Assembly (NCBI RefSeq): GCF_023349185.1
Contig: NZ_JAKIKY010000013.1
Span: 62,001-126,000 of the forward strand
Direction: 5' to 3'
DNA from: Shewanella aquimarina
GTDB taxonomy: Bacteria; Pseudomonadota; Gammaproteobacteria; Enterobacterales; Shewanellaceae
Length of the DNA stretch: 64,000 nucleotides
In this document: one piece after another, positions 54,299 through 64,000 of the stretch
How positions within the stretch are numbered: the first letter of the stretch is position 1
Layout: each line of letters starts with the position of its first letter
Notes under the pieces: generated by a model
Told to the model about the DNA's origin: nothing
What the model saw: the letters and a program-made list of their open reading frames with translations, nothing else
Databases searched by the model: none
Translations under genes and position numbers: made by a program

Positions 54299-55354
54299 AT
54301 GAACACAGACCCTCTGCTCAATCACCTGGTGACGGCCGTACTCGTCGTCTCAGATGATCTCAAGCTGTGCTATGCCAATAGCGCGGCCGAGCAACTGCTT
54401 GGGTTAGGCAGTCACCGCCTCACGGAGCACAGCCTACAAGACTGCTGCCAGCTGCTCAGCATAGATCATCAGCTGCTGCGCAGCGCCATTCGCGAACACC
54501 AAGGGCTCACGGTCAACACCACCAACCTGATCACCCTTGACGGACAGCATCACACGGTCGACATGACCCTGACCCCGCTGGAGGTCGAGCCGGATCAACC
54601 CGAGCAGGGCGTACTAGAGCTGCGTCAGGTGGATCAGCAGCGAAGGATACACCAGCAGCTCACCCTAGATGCCCAACAACAGGCGGCCCAATATCTGGTG
54701 CGCAATCTGGCTCATGAGATCAAGAACCCCCTGGGCGGCCTCAGAGGCGCGGCGCAGCTGCTATCACGTGAGCTGGAAGACGCCGACCAGCGCGAGTTTA
54801 CCGACCTCATCATAGAGCAGGCCGATCGGCTGCGAAACCTGGTCGACAGGCTGCTCGGCCCGCAGAAACCCACGGAGCACAGCCTGCACAACATACATGC
54901 GGTGATCCAGAAGGTACTCAAGCTAGTGAGTGTCACCCTGCCGGACAATATCCACCTTATCCAGGACTATGACCCCTCGATCCCGGATATAGAGATGGAT
55001 CAGGAGCAGCTGCAACAGGCGGTGCTCAACATAGTACAGAACGCCATTCAGGCGCTGGAGACAGAGGAAGAAGGCGGCGAGATCCGCATCAAGACCCGCA
55101 CCCAGCACCAGGTCACCATAGGCACTACACGCCATAAACTGGTGCTGGCGCTCTCCATCATAGACGACGGCCCGGGGATCAAGCCCGAGCTGATGGATAC
55201 CCTCTTCTACCCTATGGTCACGGGCAGGGAGCAGGGCTCCGGACTTGGGCTCTCCATCGCCCATAACTTTGCCAGACTCCACGGCGGACGCATCGACTGC
55301 GCCTCGGTGCCGGGCAAGACAGAATTTACCATATTGCTGCCGCTCAAGAGCTAG
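54299..55354 (+). CDS. glnL: Nitrogen regulation sensor kinase NtrB
   Basis: A 351-residue soluble histidine kinase. An N-terminal PAS domain (LVVSDDLKLCYANSAAEQLLG) precedes the phospho-accepting His139 in RNLAHEIKNPLGGLRGAAQLL and the ATPase motifs NIVQNAIQAL, DDGPGIKPELMDTLFYPMVTGREQGSGLGLSIA. It phosphorylates NtrC when nitrogen is scarce and is switched off by GlnB. The GGGAG site before the ATG at 54299 is good. It forms an operon with glnG, preceded by two overlapping NtrC sites. Confidence 0.96.
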   Translation: MNTDPLLNHLVTAVLVVSDDLKLCYANSAAEQLLGLGSHRLTEHSLQDCCQLLSIDHQLLRSAIREHQGLTVNTTNLITLDGQHHTVDMTLTPLEVEPDQPEQGVLELRQVDQQRRIHQQLTLDAQQQAAQYLVRNLAHEIKNPLGGLRGAAQLLSRELEDADQREFTDLIIEQADRLRNLVDRLLGPQKPTEHSLHNIHAVIQKVLKLVSVTLPDNIHLIQDYDPSIPDIEMDQEQLQQAVLNIVQNAIQALETEEEGGEIRIKTRTQHQVTIGTTRHKLVLALSIIDDGPGIKPELMDTLFYPMVTGREQGSGLGLSIAHNFARLHGGRIDCASVPGKTEFTILLPLKS

Positions 55355-55395
55355 CGTAGGTGACCTTAGAGCATTCAACTTAAGAGAGTAGGTGT

Positions 55396-56805
<1,410 letters not shown>

Positions 56806-56808
56806 GTG

Positions 56809-56837
56809 AAAGCACCCAGCCTTAGGCTGGGTGCTTT
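56809..56837 (+). terminator. Intrinsic terminator of glnL-glnG
   Basis: A 10-bp perfect stem (GCACCCAGCC/GGCTGGGTGC) with a TTA loop, extended by three A-T pairs, ends the operon. Confidence 0.9.
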
Positions 56838-57062
56838 GACGCCTCTTCCGAAGGCGTATTGTTTGCGCTAACAACAACACTCTCAGACTGACACTCGGAT
56901 TCGATGACTTCACGAGGCATAGCCGCCTGCCATAAAGCCCCTACCCATAAACTTTGATTCGCTTTCATTTACCTTGCCCTCATTTTGCCAACTGGATCAA
57001 AGTAATCTTATAGCGACTATTAGTAAAATGAATAAATAGTATCCCGTGAATGCCATATTAGA

Positions 57063-57953
57063 ATGAATATACCAATCAAAACCTTACATTATTTTCTCAC
57101 CCTGGTTGAGACGGGAAACTTTACCCGGGCAGCGGAAAAGTCCTTCATCACCCAGCCCACCCTGAGCAAGATCATTCAGCGCCTGGAGGATAATCTGGGC
57201 CAACAGCTGCTGCACAGGAATAACCAGAAGATAGAGCTAACCCAGGCGGGTATCCTGCTGGAGCACAGCGCCCGGGAGATCTTGGGCCAGTGGCACAGGC
57301 TGCAGGAAGACCTAACCAACCTGAGCGGTCTCAAGTCGGGTCACCTGCGCCTGGGGGTCTGCCCCATGATGAGCAGCCTGATCATCGACCTGCTCACCGC
57401 CTTTCGTCAGCAATATCCCGGTATAGAGCTACAGATGTACGAGTATGGCGGCTTCGGCTGTGAGCAGGCGCTACTCAATAACAGCCTGGATATCGCCTTC
57501 ACCGCCCTGCCCACCACACACGATGTCGAGCTGGCCAACCGCGCCCTCACCCGCTATCCGCTGCTGGCCTGTCTGCCCAAGGATCATGCCCTGGCCCAGC
57601 AAGAGGCCGTGACCTGGCAGGACTTCGAGGCCTACCCCTTCATCCTCTACAACGAGGACTTCTCCCTGGCCAAGCTGATCACCCGCCTGAGCCACAAGGC
57701 GGGCGTGCAGCTCAACATCGCCTTTCGCAGCGGCCAGTGGGACTTTCTGGCGACCATGGTGGAAGCCCAGATGGGGGTCGCCATACTGCCCGAGCCTATC
57801 TGCCACAAGTTGCAGGGCAGCGAGCTGGTGTTCAAGCCTATTCGCCCCAATCTTACCTGGGACCTGGCGCTGATCTGGCGTAAAGACTTGCCCCTGACAC
57901 CGGCGGCCCAGGCCCTCTTAGATCTCAGCGAGCAGGCCCATCTGCACCCCTGA
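57063..57953 (+). CDS. LysR family transcriptional regulator
   Basis: A 296-residue LysR-type regulator. The N-terminal helix-turn-helix is MNIPIKTLHYFLTLVETGNFTRAAEKSFITQPTLSKIIQRLEDNLGQQLLHR and the effector domain begins around SGHLRLGVCPMM. The overall form resembles CynR/CbbR-type regulators. No divergent target gene is next to it; the nearest downstream genes are the hydrolase pair 425 bp away on the same strand, which may or may not be its targets. Confidence 0.92.
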   Translation: MNIPIKTLHYFLTLVETGNFTRAAEKSFITQPTLSKIIQRLEDNLGQQLLHRNNQKIELTQAGILLEHSAREILGQWHRLQEDLTNLSGLKSGHLRLGVCPMMSSLIIDLLTAFRQQYPGIELQMYEYGGFGCEQALLNNSLDIAFTALPTTHDVELANRALTRYPLLACLPKDHALAQQEAVTWQDFEAYPFILYNEDFSLAKLITRLSHKAGVQLNIAFRSGQWDFLATMVEAQMGVAILPEPICHKLQGSELVFKPIRPNLTWDLALIWRKDLPLTPAAQALLDLSEQAHLHP

Positions 57954-58378
57954 TAAGGGTTAAAATTTACCGGATTTTCAGCCAGTAAAACTAGGTAAGC
58001 AGTTATCTAAAACTGAGAAGCGGGTCGCCGACAGATAAAATCACTGGCAATCATTTTGACGGCGCCCGCTTGCACAACAAAGGTGCAATTTTTTTCGCTC
58101 GTTATTCAAACGCGGGACATGGCCGCTGACGCACCATAGTTAGGTGTGCGCCTTTTTGTTTAAAACAATCAACCACCTAAGCTTAGTTTAACTGGTACTA
58201 AAGTACCGTTAAAAAGCCTTGCCGCCTCACTTTCCAGCCGTTAGCTTCCCTTAAGAGGTCTGACGTCCGACGTCTGACCTCTACGGCTGAGTAATTAAAA
58301 CTCAGTAGTAAAACCTAAGTAATAAAACCTGAGTAGTAAAACCTAAAACAACATCAACAAGATAAGAGAAATAAGCCA
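57954..58378 (+). other. Intergenic region with a weak hairpin and a 14-bp tandem repeat
   Basis: No gene is seen. TTGCAC/GTGCAA around AACAAAG (58070-58088) is followed by a T run and may end the LysR transcript. At 58257-58285 AGAGGTCTGACGT pairs imperfectly with ACGTCTGACCTCT. Four 14-bp units (consensus GTAGTAAAACCTAA) occupy 58291-58346, just before the hydrolase start. Confidence 0.6.
58291..58346. repeat. 14-bp tandem repeat, four units
   Basis: Units at 58291, 58305, 58319 and 58333; consensus GTAGTAAAACCTAA. The first unit is the most diverged (GTAATTAAAACTCA). Confidence 0.75.
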
Positions 58379-59236
58379 ATGAAGATCTATAAAAAGCTCA
58401 TGATGCTGGGTCTGTTTGCTGTCAGCCCATTGACTTATGCCACCTCCGGACTCGTGTTTATCCATGGCACCGGGCATCAGACAGATGCGCTGTCGGACTA
58501 TTGGACGCGGGAATTTGTCGACTCGGTGCGCCAGGGGGCGGCCTCGCCCGATAACTACCTGGTGATCAACTGCGACTTCGACCAATACATGTGGGATGAC
58601 GCCGCCGCGGGCTGTCTGGCCGGGCAACTCACCCAGTTTATCGACAGTAAAAACATTAACGACCTCACCCTGCTGACCCACTCCAACGGTGGCAACGTGG
58701 TGCGCTGGATCCTCTCCAACCCCACCTGGGACAGTCGCTATCCCAAGATCATCAACGCCACCTCCAGGGTGATCGCCCTGGCGCCTTCCAGCGGCGGCAC
58801 GCCACTGGCCGATGCCGTCACTCAGGGCAATGTATTTGAGACCTCATTGGGTTGGCTGCTGGGCTACGGCAGCGATGCGGTGAAACAGCAGCAGGTCAGC
58901 TGGATGAGCAGCTATAACAACAGCTGGCTCTATGGCACCTCGGGTCGCCCGGCGCTGCCCTCCCCCTTCGAGGTGGTGGTAGGTTCAGATGTCGACTCCG
59001 CCTTCTGGGACAGCGACAGCTACTGCGCCGGCTATCAGTATCAGGTCGCCCTGGAGACCACTCAGAACTGGCTCGACGACTGCTCGGACGGCTTCCTGGA
59101 GTGCCAGTCGCAATCGGCGGCGGGCAGCGTCTGGTTTAAAGATATCCAGCGCACCGCCGGTAAGGAACCCCTGAGCCACCAGCAGAGCCGCCGCGCCTGC
59201 TTTAATCTCGATACCCTGATCCGCGACCTTATCTAG
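58379..59236 (+). CDS. Exported lipase-like alpha/beta hydrolase
   Basis: A 285-residue secreted protein with a signal peptide (MKIYKKLMMLGLFAVSPLTYA). GLVFIHGTGHQT provides the oxyanion region and Ser102 in LLTHSNGGNVVRW replaces the usual GxSxG with HSNGG. An APSSGGTPLADAV segment and several Cys residues in the C-terminal part (CAGYQY, CSDGFLECQS) suggest disulfide bonds after export. Its substrate is unknown. The DUF4785 lipoprotein gene follows after 10 bp, so they are probably co-expressed. Confidence 0.8.
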   Translation: MKIYKKLMMLGLFAVSPLTYATSGLVFIHGTGHQTDALSDYWTREFVDSVRQGAASPDNYLVINCDFDQYMWDDAAAGCLAGQLTQFIDSKNINDLTLLTHSNGGNVVRWILSNPTWDSRYPKIINATSRVIALAPSSGGTPLADAVTQGNVFETSLGWLLGYGSDAVKQQQVSWMSSYNNSWLYGTSGRPALPSPFEVVVGSDVDSAFWDSDSYCAGYQYQVALETTQNWLDDCSDGFLECQSQSAAGSVWFKDIQRTAGKEPLSHQQSRRACFNLDTLIRDLI

Positions 59237-59246
59237 GAGCCATAAG

Positions 59247-60533
59247 ATGAAACCATCAATCAAAATGGCGAGTGTGTTCGCCCTGTCCGCCCTGCTGAGT
59301 GCCTGTCAAAACGACGAACCTCAGGCAGAAAATACCCCAGAAGCCAGCGCAATGACAGTCACCCAGGTGACTCTGCTGGCCCCCGCCTCGGGAGATCTCA
59401 CCATAGACACCCTGGCAGCCACCGAGCTGCCACCGGTAAATGGTAGTCGCGGCGGCGTCAGCTTCAGCGCCCCCATTACCAGCGCTGCGCAGCTAGTGGC
59501 CCCCACCCAGCTAGAGCAGAGCAGCAGCGACCAGTATTGGCGCACCGTCTCGGGCGCCGAACTCAACAAGGGAATTAACCTCGCCGTGAGCCAGAGCGAC
59601 AGCGTGATCCGCGTGGCCCCCCGGGGCGATGCCAGCTCGGGCGCGCTGCGCCACAGCCCGGCCATCTCACCGGATCAGCTGCGCCTCTACAAGGTCAACA
59701 AGCAGACGGTAGATAAGTCGGCATCTATGATCCAATCCATGAGTGATCCTCAGGCGATGGCGACCGCGGGTATCGTCGACGACTCCAGTGCCCTGAAGCT
59801 GTCACAACAGGCGACGCCGGGCATCTATCAACTGCAAGTTGTTCAGCCCCTAAGTGCCAACGACAGCTATCTGATCAACGTCAAGGAGAAGGGCAGCCCC
59901 TACCAGCTGGCCCTATCGGCCCCTAAGCGGCTGAGCAGCAAGGCACCGCAGCTGGCCTTCGATCTTAAGCTGAGCAACAGCGACATAGCGCTTAGTCCGA
60001 CCGCGACGCTCAAGCAGAGCGATGGTCGCTACCACAGACTAGCCGTGATTAAGCAGGGCGATAACTGGCAGGCTCAGCTACCGGATGAGCTGGCGATGCC
60101 CAGCAGCAACTTAGGCCTGAGCGAGATCCAGGTCGACGTGGAGACCCGGGTAAATGGCCTGCCACTGATCCGCACCGTCAAGACCGCCTTCAAGCAATAT
60201 GTGCCAGCAGCCAAACTAAAGGATGAGGCCAGCATCTACTGGCAGGATAACAAGCCTACTCAGGCGGTGTTCGACCTGCAGGTCGCCAGCCCGGGACGCT
60301 ACCAGGTCTCTGCCGTGTTAGTGGGTACCGATGCTCAGGGTAAGCAGGCCAACATCTTGCGCACCGAGACGGCCCAGTGGCTAGACGCCGATGGTCAGGT
60401 CACCCTGAGCTTTGATGGCGAGCAACTCGAGGCCTCTGGCCTGGGTGCGCCCTACGCCATCAAGGCGCTGGAGCTTAAAGATCAGGGCCAGATGGCTCGC
60501 TTGAGTTATCTGGGCGAGGCCGCCACCCTCTAA
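59247..60533 (+). CDS. DUF4785 lipoprotein
   Basis: A 428-residue lipoprotein (MKPSIKMASVFALSALLSAC, lipobox LSAC). The protein is beta-rich, and the last third (AKLKDEASIYWQDNKPTQAVFDLQVASPGRYQVSAVLVG) looks like an immunoglobulin-like fold. It matches DUF4785, found in Shewanella, Vibrio and relatives. Its pairing with the exported hydrolase suggests that it helps fold, anchor or present that enzyme; this is inference. Confidence 0.8.
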   Translation: MKPSIKMASVFALSALLSACQNDEPQAENTPEASAMTVTQVTLLAPASGDLTIDTLAATELPPVNGSRGGVSFSAPITSAAQLVAPTQLEQSSSDQYWRTVSGAELNKGINLAVSQSDSVIRVAPRGDASSGALRHSPAISPDQLRLYKVNKQTVDKSASMIQSMSDPQAMATAGIVDDSSALKLSQQATPGIYQLQVVQPLSANDSYLINVKEKGSPYQLALSAPKRLSSKAPQLAFDLKLSNSDIALSPTATLKQSDGRYHRLAVIKQGDNWQAQLPDELAMPSSNLGLSEIQVDVETRVNGLPLIRTVKTAFKQYVPAAKLKDEASIYWQDNKPTQAVFDLQVASPGRYQVSAVLVGTDAQGKQANILRTETAQWLDADGQVTLSFDGEQLEASGLGAPYAIKALELKDQGQMARLSYLGEAATL

Positions 60534-60567
60534 AAGGAAAACTGCGCACCATATCTAGTCACATAAA

Positions 60568-60603
60568 AAAGGGCGCCCTTATGATTCACAGAGGGCGCCC
60601 TTT
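60568..60603. terminator. Bidirectional terminator after the DUF4785 gene
   Basis: AAAGGGCGCCCT pairs with AGGGCGCCCTTT around a 12-base loop; A and T runs flank the stem. It lies between convergent genes. Confidence 0.88.
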
Positions 60604-60622
60604 CTATTGGCATCAGTAAAGC

Positions 60623-63600
60623 CTACAGCTGAGTATGGGGCTTCACCCTGTCAAAGTCGGCCAGTATGGCGTAGGCACAGGGGATGATAAACAGCACCAG
60701 CAGGGTCGAGGCGAAGATACCAAACACAATGGACACCACCAGGGGCTGCACCACCTGGGCCTGCAAGCTGGTTTCCAGCAGCAGAGGCAAGAGACCCGCC
60801 GCCGTGGTCAGCGAGGTGAGAAACACCGCCCTGAAACGCTCGCGACTGGCACTCACCACCGCCTGATGCACACTGTCTCCCTCATCCACATGGTGGCGTA
60901 TGTACTGCACCAGCAGGATGGAGTCGTTCACTACGATTCCCGCCAGCGAGATGAAGCCCATGATAGAGGGCATGGAGAGGTTATAGCCCAGCAGCAGATG
61001 ACCCCAGAGCACGCCGATCAGCGCCAGCGGAATCGCCAGCATCACCACCGCGGGTTCCAGATAGCTCCTGAACTGAAAACTCAGGATGGCAAACAGGCCA
61101 AACAGGCCGATGAGGAAGCCTTTTCCCATGGAGCTGCCGGTCTTGGCCGTCTCCTTGGCCGAGCCCTCAAAGTCCACCCTCACCCCTGGGTAGCGCTGCT
61201 GCATCTGGGGTAGCCACTCCCGGCCGATCGCGGCTATGGTCTCGTTGGCATTGGCGCGCTGATTGTCCACATCGGCCATCACGGTCACGCTGCGCAGACC
61301 ATCGATGCGCTGGATGCGCACATAGGAGCGCTGATCTTGCAAAAGGGCGATAGACGAAAGCGGCAGCTGACTGCCATCGCTCAGCATGATGGGGAAGTTG
61401 GCCAGGGCCTGCAGATCACCGGCCTGCAGCTTGTTGAGCCGCACCTCGATCTCGATATTTTCCGGCCCCACCTGCACCTCGTCGGCCAGCTGACCGAAGT
61501 AGGCGCTGCGCAGCTGGGCCGCCACCAGTTGGCCGTCGATGCCGAAGCTCTCGGCGCCGGGACGCAGGCTCACCTTGATCTCCTCCTTGCCCGGACGCAT
61601 GTCGTCGAGTATGCCGCTGATACCGTCAAACTGTCCCAGATAGCTCTGCAGCGACACGGACGCCTGTTTCAACATGTCCAGATCGTCGCCCTGCAGGCGG
61701 ATCTCGATATCCCGCCCCGCCGGGCCCATGGTCGGCTGCTTGAACACCAAAGATAGCGGCATCGCCAGCTCACCCGTCTCGATACGCCAATCGCGGATAA
61801 ACGCCTCGATTAGGGTGTTGCGGGTCTCTGCCGAAAGCAGATCCAGCCTGACGGTCGCCACATGGGGGCCGCTCTCACCGGCGTCGGCGTTAAAGTTATA
61901 CTGGGCTGTAATATCGCGGATCAGCTCATGCTCATCCTCCACCTCATGGGTGTATCTATCGCCCACACGCTTGGCACTGGCAATCAGCGTCTCGACCACC
62001 TTCTGGGTCTGACTCAGGGAGCTACCCGGCGGCAGTATGATACGCGCCTCGGCGATATCGCCATCCAGATCGGGGAAAGGCACAAACTTGAGCGCGCCGC
62101 CCACCACCAAAGAAACAGAGATCAGCAGCAGGCCTATGGTGGCGCCGACGCTGACATAGCGCCAGCGCACCATAAAGGTGACCAGCCTGACTAAGTGATC
62201 GTTACGAAACGCCTCGAAGCGGGTGAGAAACTTAGTCTTAAGCTCGCCGATGCGATTGGGCTTACCTTCCGGTTTAGCATGGGTAAGCGAATGATTCAGG
62301 TGATTGGGCAAGATCAAGAAGGCCTCGAACAGACTGATGGTCAGCACCATGATCAGCACGGTCGGGATGGCCGACAACACGGCGCCCATCTGGCCATCCA
62401 GCCCCAAGAGCGCGCTGAAGATCAACACTGTCGTCAGGAAGGAGGAGACCACGCCGGGGGCGACCTTCTGTACCCCCTTGACCACCGCCTCATGGGGCGC
62501 CATCCCCCTGTCGATATGGGAGGCGATCGACTCGGCGATCACTATGGCGTCATCCATCATGATACCGATCGCCATCAAAAGCCCCACCAGACTCATGAGG
62601 TTGATGGACACGCCAAACAGGCTCATCAGATAGAGTCCGCCCATGAAGGCGACCGGCAGGCCGGCCGACACCCAGAAGGAGTAACGCAGGGAGAAAAACA
62701 GCCACATGCTGAGGAAGACCAGGATGATCCCCTGCCAGCCGTTGGTGATCATCATCTTCAGCCTGTCTTGCAGCACAGAGGAGAGATCGTTGGTCATGGT
62801 CAGGCGCACACCATCCGGCGCGCGGGCCTGCTCCAGTTCGATAAACTCGCTCACCCTGGCCTTGATCCGCAGCGCATCGTCGGCCTTGTTCTTCTGCACC
62901 TTGATCAGCGCCGCGTTGCTGCCATTGAACTGAATATGCTCCTCATCCAGCTCGAATCTGTCGCTGATGGTGGCGATATTGCCAAGGCGCACCACGCTGC
63001 CGTCGGGATTGGAGGCGACGATAATCTTGGCCAGCGAAGCCGGGGTGACCTTACGCTCATCGAACCTGAGCAGGATATTCTTATCCTTGAGCTCGATATT
63101 CCCCGCCGGCATCTTCACATTCTGCCTGCCGACCTTGTCGGCGATATCGGCTGCAGTCAGCCCCAGCCTGCGCATATCCGCCTGATTGAGCTCGATGCGC
63201 AGCTGATGGTCCGAGAAACCGGCAATGGATACCAGGCTCACGCCGGCGTCTATCTTAAGGCGACGCTTCACATCTTCGGCATAACTTTTCAGGTGTGGCC
63301 AGCTGGTGTCGGCAACGATGGCGATATCCACCACGGGCTCGGCCCAATCCAGCTCCTTGACGATGGGCGGCTCTATCTGCGCCGGAAAGTTGTTAATCGC
63401 GTTGATCTGGGTCTGTACATCCACCAACATGCGTCCCAGATCTGCCTTAGGTTCCAACTTGAGGCGCATGGAGGCGACCCCCTCCTGGGCGTCACACTTC
63501 ACCTCTTCGATATTGGCCAAACCATCGACGGCGTCCTCCATCCGCAGGCAGATGCTCTCCTCCACCTCGACCGGCGAGGCGCCGGGATAGACCACAGTGG

Positions 63601-63733
63601 CCATCACATAGGGCGGGGCAAACTCGGGAAAGGTCTCGCGCTTGATGCTGCCCATGTTGACGACACCCAGCAGCAGGAAGGCCAACATCAACAGGTTAGC
63701 CAGGGTGGGATGTCGGGTGATATAAGCGATCAC
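60623..63733 (-). CDS. RND efflux permease
   Basis: A 1036-residue inner-membrane pump with the usual two halves, each with one helix, a large periplasmic domain and further helices. MIAYITRHPTLANLLMLAFLLLGVVNMGSIKRETFPEF is a typical start, and GLLMAIGIMMDDAIVIAESIASHIDRG carries the paired aspartates of TM4. It belongs to the AcrB/HAE-type or related multidrug group rather than the copper group, because the CusA methionines are absent. The GTG start overlaps the upstream adaptor gene (GTGA). Confidence 0.92.
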   Translation of the reverse strand: MIAYITRHPTLANLLMLAFLLLGVVNMGSIKRETFPEFAPPYVMATVVYPGASPVEVEESICLRMEDAVDGLANIEEVKCDAQEGVASMRLKLEPKADLGRMLVDVQTQINAINNFPAQIEPPIVKELDWAEPVVDIAIVADTSWPHLKSYAEDVKRRLKIDAGVSLVSIAGFSDHQLRIELNQADMRRLGLTAADIADKVGRQNVKMPAGNIELKDKNILLRFDERKVTPASLAKIIVASNPDGSVVRLGNIATISDRFELDEEHIQFNGSNAALIKVQKNKADDALRIKARVSEFIELEQARAPDGVRLTMTNDLSSVLQDRLKMMITNGWQGIILVFLSMWLFFSLRYSFWVSAGLPVAFMGGLYLMSLFGVSINLMSLVGLLMAIGIMMDDAIVIAESIASHIDRGMAPHEAVVKGVQKVAPGVVSSFLTTVLIFSALLGLDGQMGAVLSAIPTVLIMVLTISLFEAFLILPNHLNHSLTHAKPEGKPNRIGELKTKFLTRFEAFRNDHLVRLVTFMVRWRYVSVGATIGLLLISVSLVVGGALKFVPFPDLDGDIAEARIILPPGSSLSQTQKVVETLIASAKRVGDRYTHEVEDEHELIRDITAQYNFNADAGESGPHVATVRLDLLSAETRNTLIEAFIRDWRIETGELAMPLSLVFKQPTMGPAGRDIEIRLQGDDLDMLKQASVSLQSYLGQFDGISGILDDMRPGKEEIKVSLRPGAESFGIDGQLVAAQLRSAYFGQLADEVQVGPENIEIEVRLNKLQAGDLQALANFPIMLSDGSQLPLSSIALLQDQRSYVRIQRIDGLRSVTVMADVDNQRANANETIAAIGREWLPQMQQRYPGVRVDFEGSAKETAKTGSSMGKGFLIGLFGLFAILSFQFRSYLEPAVVMLAIPLALIGVLWGHLLLGYNLSMPSIMGFISLAGIVVNDSILLVQYIRHHVDEGDSVHQAVVSASRERFRAVFLTSLTTAAGLLPLLLETSLQAQVVQPLVVSIVFGIFASTLLVLFIIPCAYAILADFDRVKPHTQL

Positions 63734-64000
63734 AGCGGCGCCCCTCCCTCTGCGGTGACGGGCTTAAGTGACATGCCGGGGATGGCCGGGATCAGATCGT
63801 TAAGCACTAAGGAATCGCCCGCCTTCATGTCTCCCGTGATGGCCACCAGCTGCTGGTGACGGAACAGCACCTCGACCGGCTTGATCACCAGCTTGTGCTC
63901 GGCGTCCATCAGATAGATATGATCGCCTCGTAGCGCCCGCTCGGGGATCACTAAGTGTGGCCTGGGTTTACCGCTGATCACCGCGCTGACAAACATCCCC
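63730..64000 (-). CDS. RND efflux adaptor (C-terminal part, runs off the window)
   Basis: The last 89 or so residues of a membrane-fusion protein are visible; the start lies beyond the window's right edge. GKPRPHLVIPERALRGDHIYLMDAEHKLVIKPVEVLF and the TGDMKAGDSLVLNDLIPAIPGM segment match the beta-barrel and membrane-proximal domains of HlyD/AcrA-type adaptors. It overlaps the pump gene by four bases, so they form one operon. Confidence 0.85.
   Translation of the reverse strand, partial: GMFVSAVISGKPRPHLVIPERALRGDHIYLMDAEHKLVIKPVEVLFRHQQLVAITGDMKAGDSLVLNDLIPAIPGMSLKPVTAEGGAPL

Noticed and set aside
58070-58088. TTGCACAACAAAGGTGCAA as a third NtrC site
   Set aside because: It has a mismatch in the first half-site and is followed at once by seven T, so it fits a weak terminator hairpin of the LysR gene better. 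No sigma-54 promoter was found nearby.
62195-63859. Long 554-residue plus-strand frame opposite the RND pump
   Set aside because: It is antisense to a clear RND permease, has a His/Gln-rich low-complexity translation and no homology I recognise. Typical shadow frame in G+C-rich DNA.

Overview
This 64 kb window looks like a chromosomal segment of a marine Shewanella. The strongest marker is a CymA tetraheme quinol dehydrogenase that is nearly identical, as far as I remember it, to the S. oneidensis protein. Gammaproteobacterial recG, plsB, typA, glnA and glnL-glnG support this. The species is not established; the G+C-rich codon use suggests a higher-GC member such as S. loihica, which is an inference. 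No tRNA, rRNA, CRISPR array, prophage or intact insertion sequence was seen.

Layout. (1) 1-3345: the end of a cation/Ca2+ antiporter gene, recG and a DUF3014 membrane protein. (2) 3532-20416: an unbroken block of 18 co-directional, mostly overlapping genes encoding an aryl polyene (APE) pigment system. It has two ACPs, three ketosynthase-type proteins, two hotdog dehydratases, a ketoreductase, an aryl-ACP ligase, a MIO ammonia-lyase, a thioesterase, acyl- and glycosyl-transferases, a LolA-like carrier, an MMPL exporter, a halogenase-like flavoenzyme and a DUF3261 lipoprotein. (3) 20.5-29.9 kb: mixed housekeeping and accessory genes (GNAT, rhodanese, azoreductase, DUF4397 lipoprotein, plsB, aromatic amino acid permease, globin, VOC protein, small lipoprotein), with a 17-bp tandem array in front of the globin gene. 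(4) 29.9-37.2 kb, minus strand: a copper/silver efflux module (CusA-type pump, a CusB-type adaptor with repeated metal-binding domains, and Cys/His-rich exported proteins). (5) 37.5-44.3 kb: cymA, a hotdog thioesterase, dtd, a hydrolase, a YihY-type protein, DUF2959 and a polyferredoxin, with a MITE-like repeat and a fragment of it. (6) 44.3-45.6 kb: repeat-rich DNA with inverted copies of a dispersed element around one small AT-rich membrane-protein gene. (7) 45.7-56.8 kb: typA, glnA with a textbook NtrC/sigma-54 control region and a decayed duplicate of its 3' end, an M14-type peptidase, a kynureninase-like plus IDO/TDO-like gene pair with a divergent Lrp/AsnC regulator, a DUF4124 protein, and glnL-glnG preceded by overlapping NtrC sites. 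(8) 57-64 kb: a LysR regulator, an exported lipase-like hydrolase with a DUF4785 lipoprotein, and an RND efflux operon running out of the window.

How they work together. The APE block appears self-sufficient from aromatic amino acid deamination to pigment export. NtrB/NtrC very probably controls both its own operon and glnA through the palindromes seen here. The metal block forms a periplasm-facing capture and efflux system without an outer-membrane channel in the window. Points most worth a second look are the halogenase-like enzyme and the non-canonical ammonia-lyase in the APE cluster, the tandem repeats at the globin promoter, the repeated metal-binding domains of the CusB-like protein, the duplicated glnA tail, the inverted repeats around the small membrane gene, and the IDO-like/kynureninase-like pair.
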